Assembly: GCA_943788245.1 (NCBI GenBank) | Contig: CALSPN010000048.1 | Location: 1 to 64,000, forward strand | Length of the DNA stretch: 64,000 nt | Direction of reading: 5' to 3' | Source of the DNA: an uncultured Verrucomicrobiae bacterium | GTDB lineage: Bacteria; Verrucomicrobiota; Verrucomicrobiia; Limisphaerales; AAA164-E04 | Shown here: positions 49,001 through 56,981 of the stretch, piece by piece | How positions within the stretch are numbered: the first letter of the stretch is position 1 | How the letters are laid out: each line of letters opens with the position of its first letter | The notes under the pieces: generated by a model | Told to the model about the DNA's origin: nothing | Seen by the model: only the letters and a program-made list of their open reading frames with translations | The model's database searches: none | Program-made: the position numbers and the translations under genes

Positions 49001-49691
49001 ACTCCTGAGCCCCTCGTTTCGCAATGAGGATTTTGAGTTCATCGAATTGAAAAACGTCGGCAATGCGACACTTGAATTGGCAGGCACCGAGTTCTCCAAC
49101 GGCATCCAATTCCGATTCCCCATCACTGAATCATGGGCCCTTCCAGCAGGTAGGTATATCACCGTTGCGAAAAATCTGGATGCTTTCAACACGCGATACC
49201 CGGCATATGACGGATATCTGGCCGGACCCTTCAATGGTAATCTTTCCAATGGAGGAGAGACATTGTCCATTCAGAACAGCGCAGGGAGCACCTTGACGGA
49301 GTTCCGCTACGAAGACAATTGGTATCCAACCACGGATGGAGATGGATTTTCACTCGTGGTGGCCAACGAGGATGGATCAGGAGCCGATTACGCCACTCAG
49401 GAAGCCTGGCGACAAGGCTCGGTGCTACATGGCACACCAGGAACCAAAGATGCGGGTCAGATTTCAGTGAGTTTGGAATCGATACAGATAGTGGATGGCT
49501 CCGTTTCGATTGCATTCCAATCCGAAGCCGGCATCACCTACATCATGGAATACACCACCGCACTCGCAGGGGCGGACTGGCAAACTTTGAGACTCATTCC
49601 AGCCTCTGCTGAGAGCGCACTCATCTCAGTCACTGATCAGAACCCACAGGATCAAACTAGATTCTATCGCTTGAATGTTGTGACCGAATAG
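46044..49691 (+). CDS. Secreted CotH-kinase protein with lamin-tail and chitobiase-like domains
   Basis: 1,215 residues; ATG 46080 is an alternative start giving a cleaner signal peptide (FLVTLMLAMAGLQISRAQ). Domains: lamin-tail domain (about 38-150; IIISEFMASNGETTIDDEDN), a jelly-roll (about 175-335), a chitobiase C-terminal-like domain (about 385-450; GTEIRYTEDGTRPNSSS), a CotH domain (about 465-860; TRSGIKVRGSSTSGRSKP, YGVYALMEKISRD, FGPIWDFDRALG), a second chitobiase-like domain (VIYYTTDGTDPRLPGG), a second lamin-tail domain (ELIVSEIHYNPQSANN) and a C-terminal segment common in this phylum. CotH of Bacillus is a spore-coat kinase; here a secreted role in attaching to or phosphorylating surface material is only inferred. 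Confidence 0.87.
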   Translation: MIKILFHQASRLMTTNSLKFLVTLMLAMAGLQISRAQTIIISEFMASNGETTIDDEDNRSDWIELHNPGFSAINLEGWALTDDPTHTDIWTFPSITLFPNSYLVVFASNKDRKNPGAPLHTSFNLNREGEYLALLDPDGNPSTEFAPAYPEQTTDVSYGRGVVKADETVIIPNRAPAKALIPANGTLGRSWTQPDFDDGDWKSGRTGIGYDYQGLINLDVRNMRGENETVYARIPFAFEENTNLDTLILRIRYDDGFIAYLNGTVIARDNAPSNPDWQSAATLNRPDNIAVNAVDVNISSAIDLLETGGNVLAIQGLNQGINSSDILILPELIAQLQSDAPETFGFMLAPSPGLPNNDSIQGITSSVEFSVASQVFDESFSLELSLPQDALPGTEIRYTEDGTRPNSSSNLYTTPLQVSETVQIRAISVLPGKGQSTVTSESYTGLNAQTRNFNSNLPVVVLENYQSGRPPQNSKQASFMMLYEPNDGRTRFNQAPTISTRSGIKVRGSSTSGRSKPSMSMEAWDEFDQNKNIAPLGMPSESDWVLWGPYNFDLSLMHNPFIYELSNQIGRYATRTRFVEVFLNTDGGPLDSNDYYGVYALMEKISRDQDRVDVARIFPEHNQEPGVTGGYIFKIDRADPGDSGFGGAGQNIRYVYPKEVEIERPERNDQESYIRSFFQEMNRRLRGSSLTDGEEGYAGLIDVDAAIDHHLLNVLAFNVDALRLSGYFHKPRGGKLTFGPIWDFDRALGSTDGRDRNPRTWRSANGDRGTDFFNYPWWRDMFRDLDFFQRYIDRYQTFRRSEFSNRNINAIIDSMADELREAQKRNLSRWNQRPRGSNGGTYQGEIDYMKDWLEDRMEFMDGEFVDAPLLGVSSLGESKVVSLSSRDGGVIYYTTDGTDPRLPGGNPSGKASIYKSTIEFSTSTTITARVFNENHRSRTGSNNPPLSSKWSGPSTRLISLSVPPRAGELIVSEIHYNPQSANNEELLLSPSFRNEDFEFIELKNVGNATLELAGTEFSNGIQFRFPITESWALPAGRYITVAKNLDAFNTRYPAYDGYLAGPFNGNLSNGGETLSIQNSAGSTLTEFRYEDNWYPTTDGDGFSLVVANEDGSGADYATQEAWRQGSVLHGTPGTKDAGQISVSLESIQIVDGSVSIAFQSEAGITYIMEYTTALAGADWQTLRLIPASAESALISVTDQNPQDQTRFYRLNVVTE

Positions 49692-50115
49692 AGGCTGAGA
49701 AAAGAAACTATGCAGATGCCCGCCGAGGATGATCGAAGAAAAACACTGTAAGGGCAATCTCCCGTCATCGGGCAGAATTGGTGCTTTGATTCCTTGGGCA
49801 CGTCTTTGAAGAAAAAGGTTCAGTCCGAGGACCGTGTTGCTTGTTCACTGGCGGCAGAAGCTTTTGTGTTTCTGCGTATTATCTGTATGAGAAGATTCGT
49901 AGAATCCAGCTGGCACCGTTTTGCCGCAAGGATTGGGACAGCTTTTTACAAACTTGCCGGCGCATTTTTGCCAGACAAGAGCTGATGACTACAAGTGATG
50001 TGCATGACAGATGCAGTTACTTGCTGTTTACTTATTGGCTGCAAACGGCAAATTGCCACATTTCCGAGACTGGAATCACAGAATCAAACCAAAGGTCCCT
50101 GACATAATCGGGAGG
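49692..50115. other. Intergenic region, nothing recognised
   Basis: About 420 bases between the convergent CotH and FmdB-like genes. A plus-strand frame (49794-49985) has no family resemblance. No terminator-like stem followed by T's was seen. Confidence 0.45.
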
Positions 50116-50322
50116 CTATTTCCTACCAGACTTGACATTCATGGACATGATGCTCGCTCCATGAGTGACCAAGCCGCTTCCGCCGACAATGATGCGTTTG
50201 CAGGGCTGCCCTGTTTTGGGATCGTGAGTAAGCGCGTCATCGCTCATTTTCTGCTCTACCTCAAACCGCCTGGCCTTTTGGCCTTTCTTTTGCGGGATGG
50301 TTTCGTAAACATAAATCGCCAT
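50116..50322 (-). CDS. FmdB-like small protein lacking the zinc cysteines
   Basis: 68 residues. MAIYVYETIPQKKGQKARRF and QKMSDDALTHDP follow the layout of FmdB/CxxC zinc-ribbon proteins, including the later KRIIVGGSGL. The two Cys-x-x-Cys pairs of the family are absent; only one Cys (GQPCKRI) remains. This degenerate form may fold without zinc. Function is unknown; FmdB was proposed as a regulator of formamidase genes. It diverges from the aminopeptidase gene. Confidence 0.65.
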   Translation of the reverse strand: MAIYVYETIPQKKGQKARRFEVEQKMSDDALTHDPKTGQPCKRIIVGGSGLVTHGASIMSMNVKSGRK

Positions 50323-50406
50323 ATGAAATCAACTTCTTTAAATGTTAGTGTTCCTTTCTTCCTCATATGACCATCGCTTGTCAAGCGCAGAACCCAGAAG
50401 CATTAC

Positions 50407-51519
50407 ATGCAGCAATTGAGAAAGCATCTTAGAAACATTCTGAAAACCACGTTGCCATTTGATTGGAAGACGGCCTTGGTGGCTCTTTTGGCGATTCAAG
50501 GATCAGGATGCGGAACGATCGACTATTACCGTCAGGCGGCAGTCGGGCAATGGCAGATCGAACGCAGCAAACGATCCATCCGGGACCTGAAACAGTCCAA
50601 GGAGATCGATGCCGCGCTCAAAGAAAAATTCGAACGTATTCAGGAAATACGTCGATATGCATTCTGGCATCTTGGACTCCCGGCCGAGGATGCCTACGAC
50701 ACCTATGTGGAACTTGACCGCGATTATGTTGTGTGGAATGTGACCGCCTGCCCTGAGTTCTCCATGGAACCTCACCGCTGGTGGTACCCGTTTTTGGGCC
50801 GATTGAAATACAGAGGCTATTTCGACAAAAACGATGCCGATCAATATGCCCGAGCGTTCACCTCCCGTGGTTACGACGTCGCAGTCGAAGGTGTCGTCGC
50901 ATACTCGACTCTGGGATGGTTCCGGGATCCTGTGTTCGACACATTCATGAGTTGGAGCGACAGGGCCATTGCAGAACTGCTGTTTCACGAATTGGCACAT
51001 CAAAAAGTCTTTCTCTCAGGAAAAACAGAATGGAACGAAGCCTTTGCCGTGGTCACCGCCCGTGCCGCCGTCAGACAATGGCTCGATTCCCAATCACATA
51101 TCGAAGAATTAGAAACGTACGAATCCGAGATCGCATTGGAGGAAATATTCATTCGACTGGTTCTGGAAACAAAGCATGAACTGGAGAAACTTTATACCTC
51201 CTTCGAAAGGGATAATTCAGCGCGTTCAAAATCAGGAACATACAGATCTGAAGCAAGGAACAAGGCCCAGCTGAAAAAGTCCGTTTTCGAGTCGCTTCGT
51301 CATCGTTTTGATGTGGCAAAATTAACCCATCCTTCCCTGAACGTGTATGATGGCTGGATGTCAAGGCCTCTCAATAACGCCAGATTGACCTCCATCGACA
51401 CTTATTATCAATGGGTGCCCATGTTTGAGGCATTACAACAACAATATGACGGGGATTGGGAGGGGTTTTTCAATGCCGTTGAGCAACTTGATAACGATCC
51501 ACCTTCCGAAGACTCCTGA
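50407..51519 (+). CDS. Putative lipoprotein aminopeptidase (DUF2265/Aminopep type)
   Basis: 370 residues. A signal peptide ends at a lipobox-like GSGCGTIDYY, so the protein is probably lipid-anchored facing the periplasm. The typical sequence RRYAFWHLGLPAEDAYDTYV is followed by the zinc motif FHELAHQKVF near residue 197 and NEAFAVVTA downstream. The family is annotated as putative aminopeptidase; activity is not established. It lies 8 bases before prmC, which probably shares its transcript. Confidence 0.88.
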   Translation: MQQLRKHLRNILKTTLPFDWKTALVALLAIQGSGCGTIDYYRQAAVGQWQIERSKRSIRDLKQSKEIDAALKEKFERIQEIRRYAFWHLGLPAEDAYDTYVELDRDYVVWNVTACPEFSMEPHRWWYPFLGRLKYRGYFDKNDADQYARAFTSRGYDVAVEGVVAYSTLGWFRDPVFDTFMSWSDRAIAELLFHELAHQKVFLSGKTEWNEAFAVVTARAAVRQWLDSQSHIEELETYESEIALEEIFIRLVLETKHELEKLYTSFERDNSARSKSGTYRSEARNKAQLKKSVFESLRHRFDVAKLTHPSLNVYDGWMSRPLNNARLTSIDTYYQWVPMFEALQQQYDGDWEGFFNAVEQLDNDPPSEDS

Positions 51520-51527
51520 GTAAAAGC

Positions 51528-52430
51528 ATGCCCGACCAACGAACCATCAGATCGCTCATCCATGAGGCTACTCAAACACTCTCCAAGAGTGGTGTGGACT
51601 CTGCCGAACTCAACGCCCGATTACTGCTCGCTCATGTGCTGGGTATTGAGGAATGGCAACTGGCCGTCTATCGTAAAAAAATTTCCGAGCAACAAGCAAA
51701 CCAACTTGGTGGACTGATTCAAAAACGCAGTCAGCGAATCCCTCTTCAACATCTGGTGGGCAGCGTCGGGTTCTATGGATTGGATGTTCAGGTTTCCCCA
51801 AGCGCATTGATTCCACGTCCGGAGACAGAGTTACTTGTGGAAACAGTGATCAAGACCATCCACTCGCAGCAGAAGCAAAACGAACCTGTCAAGTTGCTGG
51901 ATATGGCCACGGGAACAGGCTGTATCGCGCTGGCTTTGGCAAAGGAACTTCCCATGGCGCAAGTCTGGGGATTGGACATCTCCGAGGCTGCACTGAATCT
52001 GGCTCGCAACAATGCTTCCAACAGTGGCCTTGAAAAGCGCGTGACGTGGATTCATTCCGATATGTGGAGCGGGATCAAAGATCCCGGACAACAGTGGGAT
52101 TACATCATTTCAAATCCTCCCTACATCCCGAGTCATGAAATCAGCGAACTGGAACCGGAGGTCCGTGATCACGATCCGAAACTGGCTCTGGACGGCGGCC
52201 AGGACGGCTTGGACATTTACCGCATACTGGCCCATCAAGCCGGCCGCTGGACCACTCAGCGTGGCTTTATCTTTCTTGAATGCGGCAAAGATCAGGCACA
52301 GGCCATACAAATGTTGTTTAAAAGCGCATCGTGGTTTGCGGATCAAGTGGTTCGAGATTACAATAATGTCCAACGAATTCTGGTTTTCCGGCGGGCTACC
52401 ACCCCCGATCCCGGAGATCCGATACAATAA
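51528..52430 (+). CDS. prmC: Peptide chain release factor N5-glutamine methyltransferase
   Basis: Methylates the GGQ glutamine of release factors. 300 residues, with an N-terminal helical domain, the bridging QHLVGSVGFYGLDVQVSP, the cofactor motif LLDMATGTGCIALALA and the diagnostic active-site IISNPPYIPSHEI. Unlike in many bacteria, prfA does not lie directly upstream; an aminopeptidase gene does. murA follows after 22 bases, giving the common prmC-murA order. Confidence 0.96.
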   Translation: MPDQRTIRSLIHEATQTLSKSGVDSAELNARLLLAHVLGIEEWQLAVYRKKISEQQANQLGGLIQKRSQRIPLQHLVGSVGFYGLDVQVSPSALIPRPETELLVETVIKTIHSQQKQNEPVKLLDMATGTGCIALALAKELPMAQVWGLDISEAALNLARNNASNSGLEKRVTWIHSDMWSGIKDPGQQWDYIISNPPYIPSHEISELEPEVRDHDPKLALDGGQDGLDIYRILAHQAGRWTTQRGFIFLECGKDQAQAIQMLFKSASWFADQVVRDYNNVQRILVFRRATTPDPGDPIQ

Positions 52431-52452
52431 AGCCAACTTGCAACAGAACTAA

Positions 52453-53715
52453 ATGGACACCTTCATCATCAAAGGCGGCGTGCCTCTTAACGGAGAAGTC
52501 GCCATCAGTGGCGCAAAAAATGCCGTTTTACCCATCCTTGCCGCAACTTTATTAACTTCTGAACCATGTGTGATAAGGCGCGTCCCCAACCTCAGTGATG
52601 TGCATTTCATGGGCAGGATCCTTCGATCCCTTGGCGCTTCATTTTCCTATGAAAACGGTACGGTGGCTGTGCATGCAAACCGCATCAAGGCAAGAGGCGA
52701 CTATGATCTGATCCGTAAGATGCGTGGATCGATTTGTATATTGGGCCCTCTGCTTGCACGCAAGGGAAAAGCAAATGTCTCCATGCCTGGTGGATGCATC
52801 ATAGGCACTCGCCCTATTGACTTGCATTTAAAGGGACTCAAAGCCTTGTCTGCTGAGGTGAAGGTAAGAGAGGGATACGTTCAGGTTGAAGCCAAGCAGT
52901 TAAAAGGAACGGAAGTCTTTCTTGGAGGAAGGGTGGGACCAACGGTGCTGGGGACCGCGAACATCATGATGGCGGCAACCCTCGCTGAGGGGGTCACCAT
53001 CATCGAAAGTGCTGCATGTGAACCTGAGATAGTGGACCTGGCCCACTTCCTGATCGCGATGGGGGCCAAAATCCAGGGTGCTGGCACGCCTCGCATGACC
53101 ATCACAGGCGTAAGCAAACTACATGGTGCAGAACACGATGTCATTCCTGATCGCATTGAAGCGGCCACTTACGCCATCGCAGCGGCAGCCACCAATGGTG
53201 AAGTGACATTGAAAGACATGCGCTGCGATCATCTGGCGGCAGTTCTGGATAAATTAAAGGAGGCAGGAGTGCAATTTGAAGCCAAAGGAACCTCCCTGAA
53301 AATTTTGTCCGGTGGTAATATTCAGCCGGTCGACGTCAGCACTCAACCCTACACTGGATTTCCAACAGACGCACAGGCTCAACTCATGGCATTGATGCTA
53401 AAGGCACCGGGATTGAGTATCATCACCGAACGTATCTTCGAATCGCGGTTTATGCACGCCAACGAATTGGCCCGTTTGGGCGCGGATATTGCTATCGAAG
53501 GACCCAGTGCCATCGTACGTGGCGGAATGCCGCTCAGCGGCGCAAAGGTCATGGCCAGTGATTTGAGAGCATCCGCCGCTCTCGTGATTGCCGGGCTGAT
53601 GTGCGAAGGTCGCACTCAGGTGAATCGAATCTACCATCTGGACCGTGGCTATGAAGTTATGGATAAAAAATTGCGTTCTCTCGGTGCACGCGTTAAGAGA
53701 GGTAAAGAATCATGA
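52453..53715 (+). CDS. murA: UDP-N-acetylglucosamine 1-carboxyvinyltransferase
   Basis: First committed step of peptidoglycan synthesis: adds enolpyruvate to UDP-GlcNAc. 420 residues. GGVPLNGEVAISGAKNAVLP is the opening, and the catalytic cysteine sits in MPGGCIIGTRPIDLH near residue 115. Its presence as Cys (not Asp) predicts fosfomycin sensitivity. The TGYPTDAQAQ-type loop appears as TGFPTDAQAQLMAL. The end overlaps the start of the next gene by four bases (ATGA). Confidence 0.97.
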   Translation: MDTFIIKGGVPLNGEVAISGAKNAVLPILAATLLTSEPCVIRRVPNLSDVHFMGRILRSLGASFSYENGTVAVHANRIKARGDYDLIRKMRGSICILGPLLARKGKANVSMPGGCIIGTRPIDLHLKGLKALSAEVKVREGYVQVEAKQLKGTEVFLGGRVGPTVLGTANIMMAATLAEGVTIIESAACEPEIVDLAHFLIAMGAKIQGAGTPRMTITGVSKLHGAEHDVIPDRIEAATYAIAAAATNGEVTLKDMRCDHLAAVLDKLKEAGVQFEAKGTSLKILSGGNIQPVDVSTQPYTGFPTDAQAQLMALMLKAPGLSIITERIFESRFMHANELARLGADIAIEGPSAIVRGGMPLSGAKVMASDLRASAALVIAGLMCEGRTQVNRIYHLDRGYEVMDKKLRSLGARVKRGKES

Positions 53716-54149
53716 ATGCGAAAGTTGCAGCAGTCGGAATATTCGTCATCGTAGGATTCGCGGGCACCCGCGTGGCCATCTTCATGCAGGAGGCAGACCA
53801 GCAAATCAACAAACAGGCCTATGAGGATGGATTCTATCAAATGCCGGACAACGTAGATGAAGAGCAAGAATATATCCCGGTAGAGCTCGAGGGTTTACCG
53901 CCCAGCCTGCAACCTTCCCTTGATGTCATTATGGGAAAGGACGCAGAGTCTTTCAAGGCCTGGCTGAAACAGTATCGACCTTATATCAAGGAACCTAAAT
54001 TGTCAGAAATCGAACTCGACTACGTCGTCAAAGTAGGCAGGGTAAATCCCCCTGAAGCTCAAAAAGTATTTTCAGAGATAGCAGAACGCAATGGCCCTGA
54101 CTCACCTTTGCGTGGGCGTATAGACATCTTGTCAAAAACATATCAATAA
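53712..54149 (+). CDS. Small membrane-anchored protein coupled to murA, unknown function
   Basis: 145 residues starting inside murA (ATGA overlap), so translational coupling is likely. The N-terminus (AAVGIFVIVGFAGTRVAIFM) is one membrane helix or uncleaved signal anchor. The rest is acidic and hydrophilic (MPDNVDEEQEYIPVELEGLP) with predicted helices ending ERNGPDSPLRGRIDILSKTY. No family recognised. The coupling suggests an envelope or cell-wall role, but that is inference. Confidence 0.8.
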   Translation: MNAKVAAVGIFVIVGFAGTRVAIFMQEADQQINKQAYEDGFYQMPDNVDEEQEYIPVELEGLPPSLQPSLDVIMGKDAESFKAWLKQYRPYIKEPKLSEIELDYVVKVGRVNPPEAQKVFSEIAERNGPDSPLRGRIDILSKTYQ

Positions 54150-54414
54150 GGCCAAATTTGGATGGAAAAATACCGTCTGTGAAGGTTCGGAGAAGCCACA
54201 ATTACATCAAAATACCACATCGAAATCCCTCAAAAAGAGGATTGACCTGCATTTTTTCCCTGCTTAAATCCCCTCTGTCCTGACCGGGGACTAGGTTTCC
54301 AATGCAAAATCTCAAACGGTCTACCGGAAATAATGTCGGTAGTGTCCGGATTATGCCAAAGCAAGTATCGTCATCGACGATTCAAAAAACCTAAACGACC
54401 CGGCAGGCGTCATT

Positions 54415-54585
54415 ATGCAAGAAGTTTATTGCCCGGAATGTCGCACCAAGCGTGATATCAACAATAGCGAAGAGGAGGTCATGAAAAATGGCCGCCGAGT
54501 TCTGAAAGGACGCTGTGCCTCCTGTAACACCCCCATCATCAAAGTTCTGAACCAGAAACTCAATTGGCATGCCATGGCCAGGTGA
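54415..54585 (+). CDS. DUF5679-type zinc-ribbon protein
   Basis: A 56-residue protein. MQEVYCPECRTKRDI and KNGRRVLKGRCASCNTPI carry two Cys-x-x-Cys pairs 28 residues apart, and VMKNGRRVLKG matches the DUF5679 pattern. Function of the family is unknown; small zinc ribbons like this often bind nucleic acid or ribosomal partners. It lies 265 bases after the murA-coupled gene and is probably transcribed on its own. Confidence 0.75.
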   Translation: MQEVYCPECRTKRDINNSEEEVMKNGRRVLKGRCASCNTPIIKVLNQKLNWHAMAR

Positions 54586-55165
54586 GTCAGCATGGTTGCA
54601 GATTGCCCTGATCAACCTGGAACCATCAAGCAGACTTTTTGCAGGCATGCTGCAAAAAACAAATCAGGCCAATGATCGCTTCCGGCAACGAAGATAACAT
54701 GATACCCGATTTAGTAGGGTTGGATCTTTCGAAATCAGAATCACTTTCAAGAACAAAGAATCTCTGACATGAATGGATCCGAAGCTGGAGCCCGATACAA
54801 TCCAACCTTATCTTTTTTGATTAATTGATAAGGAAGCTGGACTAAAAACCAAGCCGCTTGAAAAGCTATTCGATCCTTTTAAAAAGTATATGAAGGGAGA
54901 ATGCTGGAGCTGATAATCAGGCAAAAATGTTGTCGTGTGCTGGATGTAAATTGAATCGGTATCACCAAATTCGGAAAAGTCTCGCAGTTGGAATCCATAC
55001 TACCCAAAGAATTCAAGCGGCTGACAATACCAGAGACAAGAATGTAAGTATTCCCTCAAACATCCAATAACCAAAAGTTGCAAATAAATGCGAGGACAGG
55101 ATCAGGTGCGTTTAACATTGATCTGATGAACCTCGTGGCTTATTTTGGTGATAGTGCAGGCTTGG
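54586..55165. other. Intergenic region of about 580 bases, nothing recognised
   Basis: AT-rich, without a convincing gene. It probably holds the regulatory region of the metal-efflux operon, but no repeat of a metal-regulator operator type (inverted GACC/GGTC) was noticed. Confidence 0.4.
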
Positions 55166-55522
55166 ATGACATGGACTCTGATATTGCTTCTCACCTTTCC
55201 CGGGTGTTTATGCAATTTTTTTTGTCATGGCGAAGATCACGAAGAGCCCGGATCACATCAGGACGGCCCCACTTTGTCTTATTCGTGTGACGCAGAGGGA
55301 CATGAACATTGCTGCTCGCATTCAGAAGAACAATACGTAGAGTCAATCATTTCCAAAAGCCAGGTGGATTTACCCTTCCCTCTGGATCCATTCAATTCCA
55401 AGAGCCTTCACAGTTCAGACAAATTTCGCTCGAAAAATAAATTTCAGCCTTTTTCCGCCTGCCACTCTTGCATCCGCGATGGCAGACATACATTGAGGCT
55501 CTGCAACCGACTTATCATTTGA
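55166..55522 (+). CDS. Small secreted Cys/His-rich protein at the head of the efflux operon
   Basis: From ATG 55166 a hydrophobic leader (MTWTLILLLTFPGCLC) is followed by a ligand-rich stretch: NFFCHGEDHEEPGSHQDG, then SYSCDAEGHEHCCSHSEEQ. This composition suggests metal binding in the periplasm, in keeping with the efflux genes downstream. The open frame ends at 55522, but at the T5 run 55450-55454 a -1 shift would give FRLPLLHPRWQTYIEALQPT and run to a stop at 55567-55569, which looks more natural as a C-terminus. So the gene may be frameshifted. I do not recognise a named family. Confidence 0.5.
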   Translation: MTWTLILLLTFPGCLCNFFCHGEDHEEPGSHQDGPTLSYSCDAEGHEHCCSHSEEQYVESIISKSQVDLPFPLDPFNSKSLHSSDKFRSKNKFQPFSACHSCIRDGRHTLRLCNRLII

Positions 55523-55673
55523 ACTCCATACCGCCTGAGGAACCAATGAAGGTTCTTCAACCCAGCTGAACATGCAGACTCCTGACTTGGATTTTGCTGG
55601 AGTAAAAGATGAACACAGTCTCCCATGTCGTATCACATCCTGCCTGAGTGTGCTGCGGACATAACCTTGATCA

Positions 55674-56981
55674 ATGAAAATGAACTTTAATATGGTGAAA
55701 AGCGCTTGGATTATCGTATTTATCTCTGGCTTTTGCATACTGGCAGTCAATGCCCAAACACACCCAGATGAGCACCCTCATGCAGTATCATTCACTTATG
55801 ATGCGCTTCCGGGAAAGATCATGGAACACAACCCAGAACTTCGAGCAGCTCTGTGGACCATCCGGGAGGCGGCAAGTCAACTGACTCAATCTGGACGTTT
55901 GAAAAACCCAAACCTGATCACCTCATTCAATAACAACCAACAAACTCCCGAACGTTCCACTGGACTTGGATTTCAGCAATCTTTTCCGATCACTTCCCGT
56001 TTGCGCCTGGAAAAAAATATCTCACGACTCAAAGTAAACGAGGCACGAGCGGAAGTCATGATGGTCGCACAATCGATTGTCGAATCGGCACTTCAAACCG
56101 CAACACAATGGTTTGGCAATCAAGAGAGACAATTCATCATTGCGGATCAGATACGGCTAGCAAAGGAGCTGGCAACATTTCTTTCAAGCCAATCGGCTAA
56201 AGGAGAGATTTCGTCATTGGATGCCGAGCAGGCCAACTTGGAGGCAGGTGAATTGGCTCTTGGCTTGCGACCTTTGAGTTTGAAGCGCAAGCAACTGGAA
56301 TCTGAATTAAGGATTTCCCTGGGGCTGAAGCCTGCCACAGCAATCCACATTGAAGGAAAGCTACCCGAGGCAAAAATCCCATCAGCTGAAAGTATCCTCA
56401 TGGAATCGCGCCCTGATTATTTACTTTTGAAAAACCAAGTCCAAACGACAAGGGAATCGATCCAATTGACCAGAGCAAACCGTATCTCAGATATCAATCT
56501 TCAATTGATGCACCAATGGAACAGGGAGGAAGACATGCCGATAGGTATCGAAAAAGAAAACAGGGCACTGATTCAACTTTCAATTCCCCTGCCCCTCTGG
56601 AACCGCAATCAAGGCCGCATTGCCGAACTGAACAACAAATTAGAACGGCTCATGGGTTCGATACGAGCCCTTGAAATTACCATCAGCAATCACGCCGATG
56701 CCGCATTCACCGGCATGATTGATCAACTGGCTGTTTACAAACAAATCAAAAATCAAACTCTGCCCAAACGAGTCAAATACCAACAATCGCTGGAAGGCGC
56801 ATACAACGAGGGTCTCAGTTCATTCGAACGCTTGATTCAGGCAAGAAATCAGATCCTGAAACTGAAACTGAAAGCGTCAGAATCTCTCACTTTGTTTCAT
56901 ATCAATCGCATTCAATATCAATCAGAAACCGGCAAATTGCCCATTTCCTATGATTCATTCCCCGTTCAGACAATCAACTAA
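55674..56981 (+). CDS. TolC-family outer-membrane efflux channel (CusC/CzcC type)
   Basis: 435 residues with a signal peptide ending near LAVNAQT. The outer-membrane efflux protein repeats are seen as helical segments: SQLTQSGRLKNPNLITSFNN, FQQSFPITSRLRLEKNISRL and, in the second half, RALIQLSIPLPLWNRNQGRI. It forms the exit duct of the tripartite pump with the adaptor and RND genes that follow. It overlaps the adaptor gene by 32 bases, indicating a tight operon. Confidence 0.9.
   Translation: MKMNFNMVKSAWIIVFISGFCILAVNAQTHPDEHPHAVSFTYDALPGKIMEHNPELRAALWTIREAASQLTQSGRLKNPNLITSFNNNQQTPERSTGLGFQQSFPITSRLRLEKNISRLKVNEARAEVMMVAQSIVESALQTATQWFGNQERQFIIADQIRLAKELATFLSSQSAKGEISSLDAEQANLEAGELALGLRPLSLKRKQLESELRISLGLKPATAIHIEGKLPEAKIPSAESILMESRPDYLLLKNQVQTTRESIQLTRANRISDINLQLMHQWNREEDMPIGIEKENRALIQLSIPLPLWNRNQGRIAELNNKLERLMGSIRALEITISNHADAAFTGMIDQLAVYKQIKNQTLPKRVKYQQSLEGAYNEGLSSFERLIQARNQILKLKLKASESLTLFHINRIQYQSETGKLPISYDSFPVQTIN

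Noticed and set aside
49794-49985. 63-codon plus-strand frame after the CotH gene
   Set aside because: No family resemblance, Cys/Arg-rich composition and no ribosome site.
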